64,000 nucleotides of DNA from JACQAP01 sp035548375 (GCA_035548375.1 DASZTG010000011.1:1-64000), one strand, 5' to 3'; counted from the stretch's first letter, positions 1 to 8,953 are shown. The notes: a model not told the origin generated them from the letters alone. Numbers and translations are program-made.

Positions 1-60
1 GCCGGTGCAATCGGTTCCGCGCGCTCGCGTCACGCGCGACGTGCGATTACGTCGCCGCGC

Positions 61-1272
61 TCACCAGGCCGCGATATACAGCCCGACGACGGCGGCCGCA
101 AGCAGGATGCCGATCAGGATGCGCATCTCCAGGTCGCGCCACATGCCCACCAGGAAGTTGGACGGGTGCGGGGAGGCGATGAGCCTCGCGTGATCCTTGC
201 GCTCGGGATCGGTCAGGCGCTGGAGCGCCAGCGTCGAGTCGAAGATATGGGAGACGGCCAGCCGCGTGTTCGAGTCGACGATGATGTTCTGGGGCTTTGC
301 GTTTCGCGTCAGCGTGGTTTCACCGGGCCCCGGCGCAGCCTTGCCGATCTCGAGCCTTTCGGTCTTTTCGGGCGGCTGCGGGCCGCCGGATGCCCTTCCT
401 GGCGCGAACCCGAGCCGTTGCGTGGTCTCCACGTCCGTGCGCTGCACGCCGAGCTCGTTCAGGCAGGCGCGCAAGTCTGCCGCGAACTGGTGCGCGTCCT
501 GGTAGCGTTCGTTCGCGTCCTTTTCCAGCGCGCGCGCGACCACGAGGTCCAGCATCGGCGGGACCTGGCGGTTGATGCGGCTGGTTGGAACCGGGCGCAA
601 TTGCGCGACGTTGTACATGACCTCGGTGGCATCGTTGCCGGTGAACAGGTTGGTGCCGGTCAACAATTCATAGAGCACCGTGCCAAGCGAGAAAATGTCC
701 GAGCGCTGGTCGACCGGGCGGCCGGCCACCTGCTCCGGCGACATGTAGCGCGGCGTGCCCATCATCAGCCCGGTCTGGGTCTTCAGGTCCGACGAGCGCA
801 TGCGCGCGATGCCGAAATCCATGATCTTGATGCGGCCCTTGCCCAGCAGCATGATGTTGGGCGGCTTGATGTCACGGTGCACGACGCCGCGGTCGTGGGC
901 AAACGACAGCGCGTCCGCCACGCGTTCGACGATGCTGGCGGCCTCCGCCACCGAAAAGCGCGAGGTCGCTGCCTGCGTGCGCAGGTCCACGCCTTCGAGC
1001 AATTCCATGGCCATGTAGACCACGCCGCCTTCGCGCCCCACGTCGTAGATGGTCACGATGCCCGGATGCGCGAGCTTGCCGGCGGCGCGTGCTTCCTGGG
1101 TGAAACGCGCCTCGTATTCCGAGCGATCCGCGTCGTCCGCGGAAACGAACACGGTCTTGATGGCGAGCTGGCGGTCCAGCACCGGATCTTCCGCGCGGTA
1201 GACCACGCCCATCGCGCCCCGGCCCAGCTCGCCGAGGATGCGGTAACGCCCGAGCTGGGTGGTCCCGTTCAC
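61..1272 (-). CDS. membrane-anchored Ser/Thr protein kinase (Hanks type)
   Basis: A 403-residue eukaryotic-like kinase. The kinase domain fills about residues 8-275. It has a glycine loop (GRGAMG, 17-22), the ATP lysine K39 in LAIK, the catalytic loop HRDIKPPN with D134, the DFG motif in IMDFG, and an activation segment ending GTPRYMSPEQ. The usual alanine of HRDIKPAN is a proline, which should not stop catalysis. A linker of about 90 residues follows, then one C-terminal membrane segment near residues 385-402, so the kinase faces the cytoplasm with a very short outer tail. The start is a GTG that overlaps the stop of the upstream gene (GTGA), so the two are translationally coupled. The family phosphorylates proteins on Ser/Thr. 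The substrate is unknown; the coupled neighbour is the obvious candidate. Confidence 0.93.
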   Translation of the reverse strand: MNGTTQLGRYRILGELGRGAMGVVYRAEDPVLDRQLAIKTVFVSADDADRSEYEARFTQEARAAGKLAHPGIVTIYDVGREGGVVYMAMELLEGVDLRTQAATSRFSVAEAASIVERVADALSFAHDRGVVHRDIKPPNIMLLGKGRIKIMDFGIARMRSSDLKTQTGLMMGTPRYMSPEQVAGRPVDQRSDIFSLGTVLYELLTGTNLFTGNDATEVMYNVAQLRPVPTSRINRQVPPMLDLVVARALEKDANERYQDAHQFAADLRACLNELGVQRTDVETTQRLGFAPGRASGGPQPPEKTERLEIGKAAPGPGETTLTRNAKPQNIIVDSNTRLAVSHIFDSTLALQRLTDPERKDHARLIASPHPSNFLVGMWRDLEMRILIGILLAAAVVGLYIAAW

Positions 1273-2162
1273 GGCAGGATCCAGTCGCGCAGCCGCTGCA
1301 GCGGATTGCGTCCCGGCGCCGGCTGGAATTCGTACTCGAGCGTGGTGGTGCGACCCGCGTACAGGTCCACGCTGGTGCGGAAGGGGATCTCGCCCCTGCG
1401 CTGGAATTCCACCGTGTGCGTGCCCGGGGCGAGCTTCAGGTCGGAGATGGGCGGGCTTTTTCCGCGCGGCACGTTGTCCACGATCACCTCGCCCTCGGGG
1501 TAGAGCTCGAGCGCGAGCGTGGCCTGCTGTCCGTAACGCAGGTCGCGGCGGATGGACTCGTGGTAGTAGGCCACCATGGAGAAAATTCCGACCATGACGG
1601 CGGCGCCGATGCCGGCGAGGATCTTGCGCCGGCGCAGCGCCGCGGCCGCGTCGGGCGCGAAGAGCTCGTGCGTGCGGACGTTCGCGTCCGTGAAGATGCC
1701 GGCCGGCCGGATCGAGGCGGCACGCGCCGGCGAAGCCTCCGCGAGCGCCTCGCGGAACGAGCGCGAGACGAACAGGCGGGCCGGGCCGGCGAAGTGCGCG
1801 ATGGCCGAGGCGGTGCCGACGGCGTCGCCGATCAGCCCCTGGTGGCCGCCGCTGTCTGGGGCCAGGCGGATGGCGCCGTGGTTGATGGCCACTGCCATGG
1901 ACACGCCCGCGGCGGCGGCGCTCATGCAGCGCTGCGCGATGTCGAGCGCGCCCTTGGGATTGTCGAGCACCGCGATCGCCATGCCGTCCGGTGCGTCGAG
2001 GATGATGCGCGTGCGCGCCTCAATGCGGATCAGCGCCACCGCCAGCGCCGACTCGAGCTGGGCGCGCAGGCGTGCCTGCTCGGGAACGGACCGGCGGCCG
2101 AATTCGGTTATGCGGATGAAGACCACGCTGGCCAGCGTGGGCAGGGAACCGGGCTCGTTCAA
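1269..2162 (-). CDS. degenerate cyclase-fold protein with transmembrane helix and PEGA domain
   Basis: A 297-residue protein in three parts. Residues about 10-160 resemble a class III nucleotidyl cyclase domain, but key positions are altered. The first metal-binding aspartate motif reads FIRITEF, and the GDAVN motif reads GDAVG, losing the Asn. DGMAIAV keeps one Asp. I therefore infer a non-catalytic sensing or regulatory domain. A single membrane helix follows at about 181-202, then a PEGA domain (about 215-285, with LELYPEGEVIVDN and a PGTHTVEF-like strand), a fold usual in envelope proteins. It is the first gene of a two-gene operon with the Ser/Thr kinase. Kinase plus PEGA/cyclase-like partner suggests an envelope-sensing pair. 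Function beyond this is unknown. Confidence 0.85.
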   Translation of the reverse strand: MNEPGSLPTLASVVFIRITEFGRRSVPEQARLRAQLESALAVALIRIEARTRIILDAPDGMAIAVLDNPKGALDIAQRCMSAAAAGVSMAVAINHGAIRLAPDSGGHQGLIGDAVGTASAIAHFAGPARLFVSRSFREALAEASPARAASIRPAGIFTDANVRTHELFAPDAAAALRRRKILAGIGAAVMVGIFSMVAYYHESIRRDLRYGQQATLALELYPEGEVIVDNVPRGKSPPISDLKLAPGTHTVEFQRRGEIPFRTSVDLYAGRTTTLEYEFQPAPGRNPLQRLRDWILP

Positions 2163-2280
2163 ATCGATGCGTTATGAGATTGGAATGGCCGGATTCTACA
2201 CGTACGTCCATGCGGGAACGACCTTCCGCGACCGCTTCGCACTACAATGCCGGACGGCCGGATTTACCTCGGAGGAAACC

Positions 2281-3273
2281 ATGCACGACCGCGAAGCAAC
2301 GGATGACGCCAAGGACGGCGGCAATGCCGGTCGCCGCGATTTCATGCGCAAGGCGGCTGTGGCCGCCGTTGCCGCGGCAGGCGGCCTGGCCGGCAGCGGC
2401 GTGCGCGCCCAGGAGCAGCGGGTGCCGTATTCCGCCGGGACCGAAAAGCCGAAGCTCAAGGCGCCCGCGAATGCCTGCGATTGTCACATTCATTTTTACG
2501 ATGACCGCTTTCCGGCCGCGGCCAGCGCGACGCTGCGTCCACCGAATGCGACAGTTGAAGACTACCGGCTGTTCCAGAAGCGCATCGGCACGTCGCGCGT
2601 GGTCATCGTCACGCCGTCGACCTTTGGCACCGACAATCGCCCGTCGCTCGAAGGGGCCGCAAGGCTGGGTGCCAGCGCGCGGGTCGTGGCCGTGGTCGAC
2701 GATACGGTAACGGACGCCGAGCTGAAACGGCTGGCTGGCCTTGGCGTGCGCGGCATCCGCTTCAATCTCGTGCAGAAAGGCGCCACGACCGTCGACATGC
2801 TGGAGCCGCTTGCGCGACGCGTGCATGAGCTGGGCTGGCACGTGCAGATCCATGCGCTCGGCGACCAGATCGTGGAAATGCAAAGCCTGCTGCGAGGCTT
2901 GTCTGCGCCCATTGTGTTCGACCACCTCGGCCGCCTGCCGCAACCGGCGGGCACCAGCCATCCTGCGTACGGCGTCATCCTCGGCCTGGTGAACAAGGAC
3001 AAGGCATGGGTGAAGGTATCGGGTGCCTACCATGACACCAAAGTCGGCGCGCCGGCTTATTCCGACACGAGCGCGGTGGGGAAGGCGTTCGTGAAAGACG
3101 CAATCGAGCGCGTGGTCTGGGGGAGCGACTGGCCGCACCCGACGGTGAAGGACCTCGACAGGAAGCCGGACGATGCCGTGCTGTTCGACCTGCTGGGCGA
3201 CTGGGCCCCGGACGCGGCGACCCTGCGCAAGGTGCTGGTCGACAATCCCGCGCGCCTGTACGGCTTCGATTGA
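2281..3273 (+). CDS. TAT-exported amidohydrolase-family protein (amidohydrolase 2 / PDC-lactonase-like)
   Basis: A 330-residue protein. The start follows a strong GGAGGAAACC ribosome site, although the frame stays open far upstream. The N-terminus has a twin-arginine signal (RRDFMRKAA about residue 19, then an Ala/Gly-rich core and a VRAQ cleavage region). The mature part is a TIM-barrel metal hydrolase of the amidohydrolase-2 type: CDCHIHFYD gives the HxH metal site, DHLGR follows a later strand, and GSDWPHP carries the last-strand aspartate. Relatives include 2-pyrone-4,6-dicarboxylate lactonase and 4-sulfomuconolactone hydrolase, so a lactone or cyclic carboxylate is a reasonable but unproven substrate. 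Periplasmic location is inferred from the signal. Confidence 0.9.
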   Translation: MHDREATDDAKDGGNAGRRDFMRKAAVAAVAAAGGLAGSGVRAQEQRVPYSAGTEKPKLKAPANACDCHIHFYDDRFPAAASATLRPPNATVEDYRLFQKRIGTSRVVIVTPSTFGTDNRPSLEGAARLGASARVVAVVDDTVTDAELKRLAGLGVRGIRFNLVQKGATTVDMLEPLARRVHELGWHVQIHALGDQIVEMQSLLRGLSAPIVFDHLGRLPQPAGTSHPAYGVILGLVNKDKAWVKVSGAYHDTKVGAPAYSDTSAVGKAFVKDAIERVVWGSDWPHPTVKDLDRKPDDAVLFDLLGDWAPDAATLRKVLVDNPARLYGFD

Positions 3274-3367
3274 TGCCGGCGCCTGTTTCGGGCGGGCGTC
3301 GCCTGCTAAAGTTTGCGGCCTTGCGGCCGATGCCATCCGGATGGAGGCGGGGAGCAACGCATTGGGC

Positions 3368-3886
3368 ATGACAAGGAAATTCGCGTCCGTGGTCACGGTG
3401 GTGATGTTTGCCATGCTGCTGCAGCCCGCCCGCCTGCAGGCCAAGCCACCGGTCGACTACATGGCCCAGGCGAAGCAACTGGCAATGCCGGCCAAGGCCT
3501 ACCCCGAACTCAAGCAGATCAACGACCAGGTCGCCATGCTGATCACGCGCATGGAAAACAATGCCAGCCAGCTCAACGAATACCGCAAGCAGCGCATCCG
3601 CGGCTCCGACCGCCGCTATTCCGGATTGACCCGCGAGCTCAACCAGTCGCGCAGCCGGTTGAGCGAAGTCGAACGCAAGCTGGACAAGGCGCCCTCGCTC
3701 GACGTCAACCGTTTCCCGGCGCCCCCCGGCAGCGATCGCGGAAGTACGTCCTCCCTGGATCGAGAGAGGTCGATGGCGGGCGAAAACAAGAAATACGACG
3801 AGGTGAAAGCGTCGCTCAAGCAAAGCCTCAAGGCGCTGTCGGACTATTACGACCAGTTGCTCAAGGAAATAGCGAAAGTGCGGTGA
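3368..3886 (+). CDS. secreted coiled-coil hypothetical protein
   Basis: A protein of 172 residues with a signal peptide (MTRKFAS, hydrophobic core, LQAKP). The mature part is rich in Lys, Glu, Gln and Ser and is mostly predicted helix. LTRELNQSRSRLSEVERKLDK looks like a short coiled coil and the C-terminus (KQSLKALSDYYDQLLKEIAKVR) is another amphipathic helix. I chose this start because it directly precedes the signal peptide; upstream in-frame codons, including an ATG at 3341, read as low-complexity non-protein sequence. I recognise no family. A periplasmic structural or stress protein is possible. It lies downstream of the amidohydrolase but 94 bases away, so a shared transcript is uncertain. 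Confidence 0.7.
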   Translation: MTRKFASVVTVVMFAMLLQPARLQAKPPVDYMAQAKQLAMPAKAYPELKQINDQVAMLITRMENNASQLNEYRKQRIRGSDRRYSGLTRELNQSRSRLSEVERKLDKAPSLDVNRFPAPPGSDRGSTSSLDRERSMAGENKKYDEVKASLKQSLKALSDYYDQLLKEIAKVR

Positions 3887-3970
3887 GGACTCAGGAGTGA
3901 GGGGCGAGGGGTAAAAGCCACAAGCAAGAGAACCTCCTCACTTCTGACTCCTTCCCCCTCGCGCACTTCG
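3887..3970. repeat. purine/pyrimidine-skewed imperfect inverted repeat
   Basis: Directly after the stop codon the sequence becomes G-rich with GAGTGAGGGGCGAGGGG, then after about 20 bases switches to C/T-rich CCTCCTCACTTCTGACTCC and CCCCCTCGC. The arms are imperfectly complementary (GAGGGG against CCCCTC, TGAGG against CCTCA). It lies between convergent genes, so it may act as a bidirectional transcript end. Similar-looking tracts occur at 48621-48744 and, as a fragment, near 49784. Confidence 0.5.
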
Positions 3971-3973
3971 CTG

Positions 3974-4558
3974 TTACTGGTCTTCCCGGATCGCTTCCAC
4001 CGAAATCGTGAGCCTCACCTCGTCGCTGACCATCGATGAATATTTGTCGAGCCCGAAATCCGAGCGCTTGAGCGTCGCGTGAAGGTCGCCGCCGCAGACG
4101 AAGCGGTCGAGCACGAGGATCTTCACCTGCCGGCAGACGAAGCGATCGGCGACGAGATGCACGGGCTTGGTGACGCCGCGCAGCGTCAATTCCCCGTCGA
4201 ATTCCGCGGGCACGCCGTCGCTGAATTTGACCGCGTGTCCGACGAAGCGGGCGGTCTTGTACCTGGCGACGTTGAAGAACATCTCGTCGCTCAGCACGGC
4301 ATCGAGCTTCTTGACGCCGGTATCGATCGAGTGCGGGTCCAGGTCGATGCTGACTTCGGCGGCCTGCTTTTCCGCGTCCAGCGTGGCGCTTCCCCTGGCG
4401 ATGCCCATGCGCCCGCGCACCGACGAGATGCCGGTATGCACGACGGCGAAATGCGCGAAGGTATGGTCCGCATCGATGCGGAAGCGTTCCGCGGCCAACG
4501 CCGGGTCGTGCAGCAGCCAGGCGCCGAGCAGGACAATCGTTGCAGGCAGGTTTTTCAT
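3974..4558 (-). CDS. YceI-family periplasmic lipid-binding-type protein
   Basis: A 194-residue YceI-domain protein. The signal peptide is residues 1-22 (MKNLPATIVLLGAWLLH, cleaved after ALAAE). The mature part starts with the typical FRIDADHTFAHFAVVHTG and contains VRGRMGIARGSATLD, DVLSDEMFFNVARYKTARF and GELTLRGVTKPV, all standard lipocalin-like YceI strands. The start at 4558 is fixed by AAGGAGATCCGC just upstream; the frame runs on upstream without protein-like sequence. The family binds polyisoprenoids or other amphiphiles in the periplasm and is often induced by stress or high pH. It carries two extra cysteines (FVCRQ, FVCGG) about 14 residues apart that could form a disulfide. Confidence 0.92.
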   Translation of the reverse strand: MKNLPATIVLLGAWLLHDPALAAERFRIDADHTFAHFAVVHTGISSVRGRMGIARGSATLDAEKQAAEVSIDLDPHSIDTGVKKLDAVLSDEMFFNVARYKTARFVGHAVKFSDGVPAEFDGELTLRGVTKPVHLVADRFVCRQVKILVLDRFVCGGDLHATLKRSDFGLDKYSSMVSDEVRLTISVEAIREDQ

Positions 4559-4711
4559 GCGGATCTCCTTCGAAGTCATGCGATGCGCGGGACCATGATG
4601 CACGAATCCCCGCGCGGCATGCCGGGGTGGAAGGGCGGGGACGCGGCGCAAGCTGCTAACATTCCCGCCCGGGCGCCGGAATCGGGCGCCGCCTCCACAT
4701 GGGGACCGATC

Positions 4712-5065
4712 ATGCATCCGAAAACCAAATACGTGTTTACTGCCAGCCTGGACGTAGACCCGGCGAAGGAAGCGTTGTTCAACGAAATCTACGATACCGA
4801 GCACGTGCCTTTCCTGCTGAAGGTGCCCGGCGTGCTCGCCGTGACGCGCGTGACGAACCAGCCGCAACCGAAAATGCGCATCGACGGCGGCGTGAAGACG
4901 CTCGAAGCCGAGAACGAGCCGAAATACAGCGCGATCTATGAAATTGAGAGCGCCGACGTCCTGCTGAGCGACGCCTGGGCGGTTGCGGTCGACAAGGGAC
5001 GCTGGCCGAAGGAGATCCGTCCGTATATTCGCGCGCGCCGCCATACGCTGAAAAAAGTCATGTAG
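4712..5065 (+). CDS. small dimeric alpha/beta-barrel-type protein of unknown function
   Basis: A 117-residue protein with no signal peptide. KYVFTASLDVDPAKEALFNEIYDTEHVPFLLKVPGV resembles the first strand and helix of EthD/DUF4286-type ferredoxin-like dimers, with the YDTEHVP element placed as in those families. The C-terminal half contains SAIYEIESADVL, a second strand-helix unit. The ATG at 4712 was chosen because the domain begins immediately after it; the frame is open upstream but reads as an antisense shadow of the YceI gene. Family members act as small oxygenases, isomerases or ligand carriers. I cannot assign a substrate. Confidence 0.78.
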   Translation: MHPKTKYVFTASLDVDPAKEALFNEIYDTEHVPFLLKVPGVLAVTRVTNQPQPKMRIDGGVKTLEAENEPKYSAIYEIESADVLLSDAWAVAVDKGRWPKEIRPYIRARRHTLKKVM

Positions 5066-5151
5066 GAGAGTTACAAGGCGCGTGGCGAACTCGCGCGCGT
5101 GCCGGCTGCCCAAGCCGCATCCGGGGTTTCCCGTTCGTCGGAGCAAAGACA

Positions 5152-5577
5152 ATGCGCAAATTGCTTTTTGCGATACTTCTGATCGTTGCGGGCGCGAGTG
5201 CCGCGGCACCCGCCGCGGATACGCCGGAGAACCGGCTGGAGGCGGCGAGCCGGCTGTTCGAGTTGCCGGCTTACCGGCTGGTGGCCACGCGCCAGCTGTA
5301 CGAATCCATCGATTCGCTGCCGGAGGAACAGCGCAAGCGCGCGCTTGCCGCGCTGTCCGACCCGGCGGTCATGCAGTCATTGCGCGGGGTCATTTCGCGC
5401 AGCATGGCGCAGACGTTTTCGACCGCCGAGCTCGACCACCTCGCGCAATTCCTGAAGGCAGACCAGGCGCGCAGCATGATCGACAAGATCCAGAATTTCC
5501 AGGGCAGCCTGACGCGCGAGTTGCTGGCGGCATCGGTCAGCGATCCGGCGCTGATGCGCGCCCTGATGGGCAAGTAA
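5152..5577 (+). CDS. secreted DUF2059-like protein
   Basis: A 141-residue exported protein. Residues 1-20 form a signal peptide (MRKLLFAILLIVAGASAAAP). The mature region is all helical, with the pattern ENRLEAASRLFELPAYRLVATRQLYESI and FSTAELDHLAQFLKADQARSMIDKI. That matches DUF2059-type periplasmic proteins, in which a helical bundle has a conserved phrase about falling or rising residues near a C-terminal end. No catalytic residues stand out. Codon use is like its neighbours. It is followed convergently by the metallophosphoesterase gene 19 bases away. Confidence 0.75.
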   Translation: MRKLLFAILLIVAGASAAAPAADTPENRLEAASRLFELPAYRLVATRQLYESIDSLPEEQRKRALAALSDPAVMQSLRGVISRSMAQTFSTAELDHLAQFLKADQARSMIDKIQNFQGSLTRELLAASVSDPALMRALMGK

Positions 5578-5596
5578 GCCATATCGTTCGGCCGCC

Positions 5597-6400
5597 TCAG
5601 ATTTCGATCACGAGCGAGGGGTCGAACAGCGCGTTCTCCGTGACGACTCGCAGGCCATCCCGAGGGGCGCGAGGTTCCCGCCAGTTGGACGTGCGATATC
5701 CCATCGGATTGGCGATGACGCGCGTGCCGCTGGCGACGTAGTCGAAGCCGTCGTGGGTATGGCCGTGCAGCCACAGCTCGGCGCGACCCATCAGGCGGGT
5801 GAGATCGGAAACGAACGCCGGATTGACGCGGTTGCCGGTCCAGCGCGCGTGAATGCTCCCGGGATGGGGAGCGTGGTGCGTCACCACGACGGTTTGCCCC
5901 GCAAAAGGCTGGCTCAAGCGCGCCTCCAGGAACGCGATGGCCCGGCGATGCAGTTCGACCGTCTGCATGGGCGTGAGGAAACTGCCGCCGACGCGGATCT
6001 TGCGGAAATCGACGACGTATCCCAGCGACAGCGCCATGATTTCCTCCATCGCATCGCGGCCCAGCAACTCGAAGTCCGTCCACAGCGTGCTGCCGAGGAA
6101 GCGAACGCCGCCGAAGATCCATTCTTCGTCGTCCAGCAGCCGCACGTTGGCGCTATGCGCGGCACGCGCCTTCAGCGCCGCGGTCGCCGCGCCCATTTCG
6201 GTGTCGTAGTACTCATGGTTGCCCGGCACGTAAAGGACGGGTCGCCCCGGAAACGTGGCTTCCGCCCAGTCGATCGCGCGGGTGCCGTTGTCGATGTCGC
6301 CGGCCAGCACGACGAGGTCGGCGTCGGTGGCCGGAAGCGCGAACGGCGGATGCCGGTGCGAGTGTTCGAGATGAAGGTCGGAAAGAAGCTGGATTCTCAT
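5597..6400 (-). CDS. metallophosphoesterase
   Basis: A 267-residue calcineurin-like phosphoesterase. The five metal-binding blocks are present in order: DLHLEH near residue 8 (D-x-H), LAGDIDNG (GD-x-x-x), GNHEYYD (GNHE), VVTHHAPH and HGHTHDGFDY. The dinuclear metal site is therefore intact and a phosphoester hydrolase activity is expected; substrates in this family range from cyclic nucleotides to phosphoproteins and nucleic acids. The start at 6400 (MRIQLLSDLHLEH) was chosen because it begins exactly at the first strand, as is usual. The upstream open frame, up to 7081, lies antisense to the histidine kinase and is not protein-like. Confidence 0.9.
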   Translation of the reverse strand: MRIQLLSDLHLEHSHRHPPFALPATDADLVVLAGDIDNGTRAIDWAEATFPGRPVLYVPGNHEYYDTEMGAATAALKARAAHSANVRLLDDEEWIFGGVRFLGSTLWTDFELLGRDAMEEIMALSLGYVVDFRKIRVGGSFLTPMQTVELHRRAIAFLEARLSQPFAGQTVVVTHHAPHPGSIHARWTGNRVNPAFVSDLTRLMGRAELWLHGHTHDGFDYVASGTRVIANPMGYRTSNWREPRAPRDGLRVVTENALFDPSLVIEI

Positions 6401-6493
6401 GGCGTCGATCCGGCCGGGCGCCGGAACCGGGATTTTAGGGCGTCGGCGCCGGTTTGGCTGGCCTGCCGCGACCGATTTCCATAGGATACGGGG

Positions 6494-8953
6494 ATGACGG
6501 GCGATTTCCGAAGCGGGCCAATTCAACCGGAGCCGAGCCGAGTCGAGGATATGTTGAAGCAACGGGCCAGGCATGGGCATCGCGCGATGGCGCGAACCGT
6601 TGCGCGCATCGCGGCAAACGTCGCCGCGCTCTGCGCGCTGGCCTGGCCTGCCGTTGTGTACCCCGAGCCGACCAGCGCGCCGGGATTCGTCGACCTTACG
6701 CCCGAGGAAAAGAAATGGCTGGCGGCGCATCCGGTCATCCGCATCGGCGCCGAAACCAATTACGCACCCTACGAATTCCAGGACAGCCGCGGCCATTTCG
6801 TCGGCGTCGTGGCGGACTACCTCGACATCATCCGCTACAAGCTCGGCACGCGCTTCCAGGTCACGCAATGGCCCGACTTCGGCACGGTCGAGGCCAAGCT
6901 GCGCAAGAAGGAACTCGACGTCGTGCTGGCGGTGGCGGATTCGGCGGATCGCGAGGAATTCCTGAACTTCACGAAGCCCTACCTGCACTACGTGAACGTG
7001 ATCGTGACGCGCGACGACTACAGCTTCGTGTCCGGCCTCAAGGATTTCCAGGAAAACCGCGTCGCCGTGGTAGAGGGACATTCATCCAAGCAGCTTACAG
7101 CGCGCGTCTATCCGAACTTCAACGTGACCGCCTATCCCGATCTCTTCGACGGGCTCATGGCGGTATCCACGGGCAAGACGGACGGCCTGGTCGACGACAT
7201 TTTCCCCATCGTCTACAACATCCGCTACCGGCAGATCAGCAATCTCAAGATCGCGACCGCGGTCGAAAAGGCGTTGCAGCCCGCGGGCTTCTCGGTGGGC
7301 GTGCGCAAGGACTGGCCGGAACTCGTCGGCATCCTCGACAAGGTGCTCCTGACCATCAGCCACGAGGAGCAGCGCGAAATCTCGCAGAAGTGGCTGTCCG
7401 TGCGCTACGAGGACAAGGTGGACTATCGCGCCATCTGGACTTCCGTCGCGGTGTTCTCGCTGATCCTGCTCGCCGGCGTGTTCTACATCCGCCAGCTCAG
7501 CACGCAGCGCAAGGCCTTGCTCGCCGCGCGCGCGGAAGCCGAGGCCGCGAATCGCTCCAAGGACCAGTTCCTCGCCAACATGAGCCATGAGTTGCGCACG
7601 CCGCTGCATGCGATCCTGGGCTACGCCGACCTGATGCGCGGGGGCACGCTGCCCGACCCTTCGCGCCGCGAGGCCGTGGCGACCATCGCCACCAGCGGGC
7701 GCCACCTGCTTTCCCTGATCAACGACCTGCTCGACCTGTCGCGCATTCGTTCCGGCCATCTCGAATTGAATCCGGCGCCGGTGCAGCTTGCGGTGCTGTT
7801 CGAGGAAATCGCGGCGATGGTGCGCGTGGAGGCGCATCGCAAGGGCCTGAGCTTCCATCTCGATGCGGCGGCGGGCCTGGCGCAGACGGTCGAAGCCGAC
7901 GGCAAGCGCTTGCGCCAGATCCTGCTGAACCTGCTCGGCAATGCGATCAAGTTCACCGACACCGGCGGCGTGACGCTCATCGCCGAAGCCGTCGCGCTCG
8001 AGGACGCGAAAATCGAGTTGCGAGTGCTGGTGCAGGACACCGGCGTGGGCATCGCGGCCGGCGACAAGGGCCGGATTTTCGCGCCCTTCGAGCAGGCAAC
8101 CGAAGGACTCAAGCAGGAATCCGGCGTCGGGCTCGGGCTTGCGATCACGCGCGAGCTGGCGCGCCTCATGGGCGGCGAGGTGGAAGTGGAAAGCCAGCCC
8201 GGGCACGGCAGCCAGTTCCGCTTCATCGTCGCGCTGCCTGTCGTGGAAGTGGCGCAGGAGCCGCGCAAGGCCGGCCTGCCGGTGGTGGGTTACCGCGGCG
8301 CGCGCCGATCCGTCCTTGTCGTCGACGACCAGGAAGAAAACCGCCGGCTGTTGCAGCAGTTGCTCGATCCGCTCGGCTTCATCGTGCTGCTTGCGCGCGG
8401 TGGCGAGGAGGCGGTGGCCAGCGCGCGCGCGAACCGGCCTGACCTGGTCGTGATGGATCTGCGCATGCCCGACATGGACGGCGTGGCTGCGGCCCGCCTC
8501 ATTCGCCGCTCGCCTGGCCTCGAACGCATGGTCATCGTCGCGGCTTCGGCGAGCAGCGCCGATCTCGATCGTGCCGCCGCGGAACCGGCCACGTTCGCGG
8601 CATGCCTGCGCAAGCCGTTCGAAACGATGGACCTGCTCGACGCCATTCGCAAGCCGCTCGGGCTGGAATGGCTCTATGAAGAATCGCCTCCGCCAGTGTC
8701 GGACGCGTCGGCGGAAGCACGAGCCGGCGACGCGGATCCGCCGAAGGCGGCACTGGAGGAGTTGCTCGACCTGGTGCGCATGGGCAAGCTGGTGCGCGTC
8801 GAGCAGCTTGCGCTCGAACTCGAGCATCGCGACGCGCGTTACGGCAGCTTCAGCCGGCGCGTGTATGCGCTCGCGCGCGGATTCGAGGAAGACAGGCTGG
8901 TGGAAATGCTGGAGGACAGTCTTGGCGCAAGCCGCGATGAAGTTGCCGGCTGA
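6494..8953 (+). CDS. hybrid histidine kinase with periplasmic solute-binding sensor and receiver domain
   Basis: An 819-residue sensor. After an N-terminal membrane/signal segment (about residues 36-55), a periplasmic type-3 solute-binding domain (about 70-300, beginning IRIGAETNYAPYEF) serves as the ligand sensor. A membrane helix follows (about 315-335, SVAVFSLILLAGVFYI). Then come a HisKA domain with H365 in MSHELRTPL, an HATPase domain (NLLGNAIKF, DTGVGIA, GVGLGLAI) and a receiver domain with D655 in LVVMDLRMPDMDG. The last about 80 residues are helical without a recognisable HPt histidine motif. The ATG at 6494 has AGGA seven bases upstream; 6551 is an alternative. It overlaps the next kinase gene, forming a phosphorelay operon. 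BvgS/EvgS-like architecture; the ligand may be an amino acid or small carboxylate. Confidence 0.93.
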   Translation: MTGDFRSGPIQPEPSRVEDMLKQRARHGHRAMARTVARIAANVAALCALAWPAVVYPEPTSAPGFVDLTPEEKKWLAAHPVIRIGAETNYAPYEFQDSRGHFVGVVADYLDIIRYKLGTRFQVTQWPDFGTVEAKLRKKELDVVLAVADSADREEFLNFTKPYLHYVNVIVTRDDYSFVSGLKDFQENRVAVVEGHSSKQLTARVYPNFNVTAYPDLFDGLMAVSTGKTDGLVDDIFPIVYNIRYRQISNLKIATAVEKALQPAGFSVGVRKDWPELVGILDKVLLTISHEEQREISQKWLSVRYEDKVDYRAIWTSVAVFSLILLAGVFYIRQLSTQRKALLAARAEAEAANRSKDQFLANMSHELRTPLHAILGYADLMRGGTLPDPSRREAVATIATSGRHLLSLINDLLDLSRIRSGHLELNPAPVQLAVLFEEIAAMVRVEAHRKGLSFHLDAAAGLAQTVEADGKRLRQILLNLLGNAIKFTDTGGVTLIAEAVALEDAKIELRVLVQDTGVGIAAGDKGRIFAPFEQATEGLKQESGVGLGLAITRELARLMGGEVEVESQPGHGSQFRFIVALPVVEVAQEPRKAGLPVVGYRGARRSVLVVDDQEENRRLLQQLLDPLGFIVLLARGGEEAVASARANRPDLVVMDLRMPDMDGVAAARLIRRSPGLERMVIVAASASSADLDRAAAEPATFAACLRKPFETMDLLDAIRKPLGLEWLYEESPPPVSDASAEARAGDADPPKAALEELLDLVRMGKLVRVEQLALELEHRDARYGSFSRRVYALARGFEEDRLVEMLEDSLGASRDEVAG

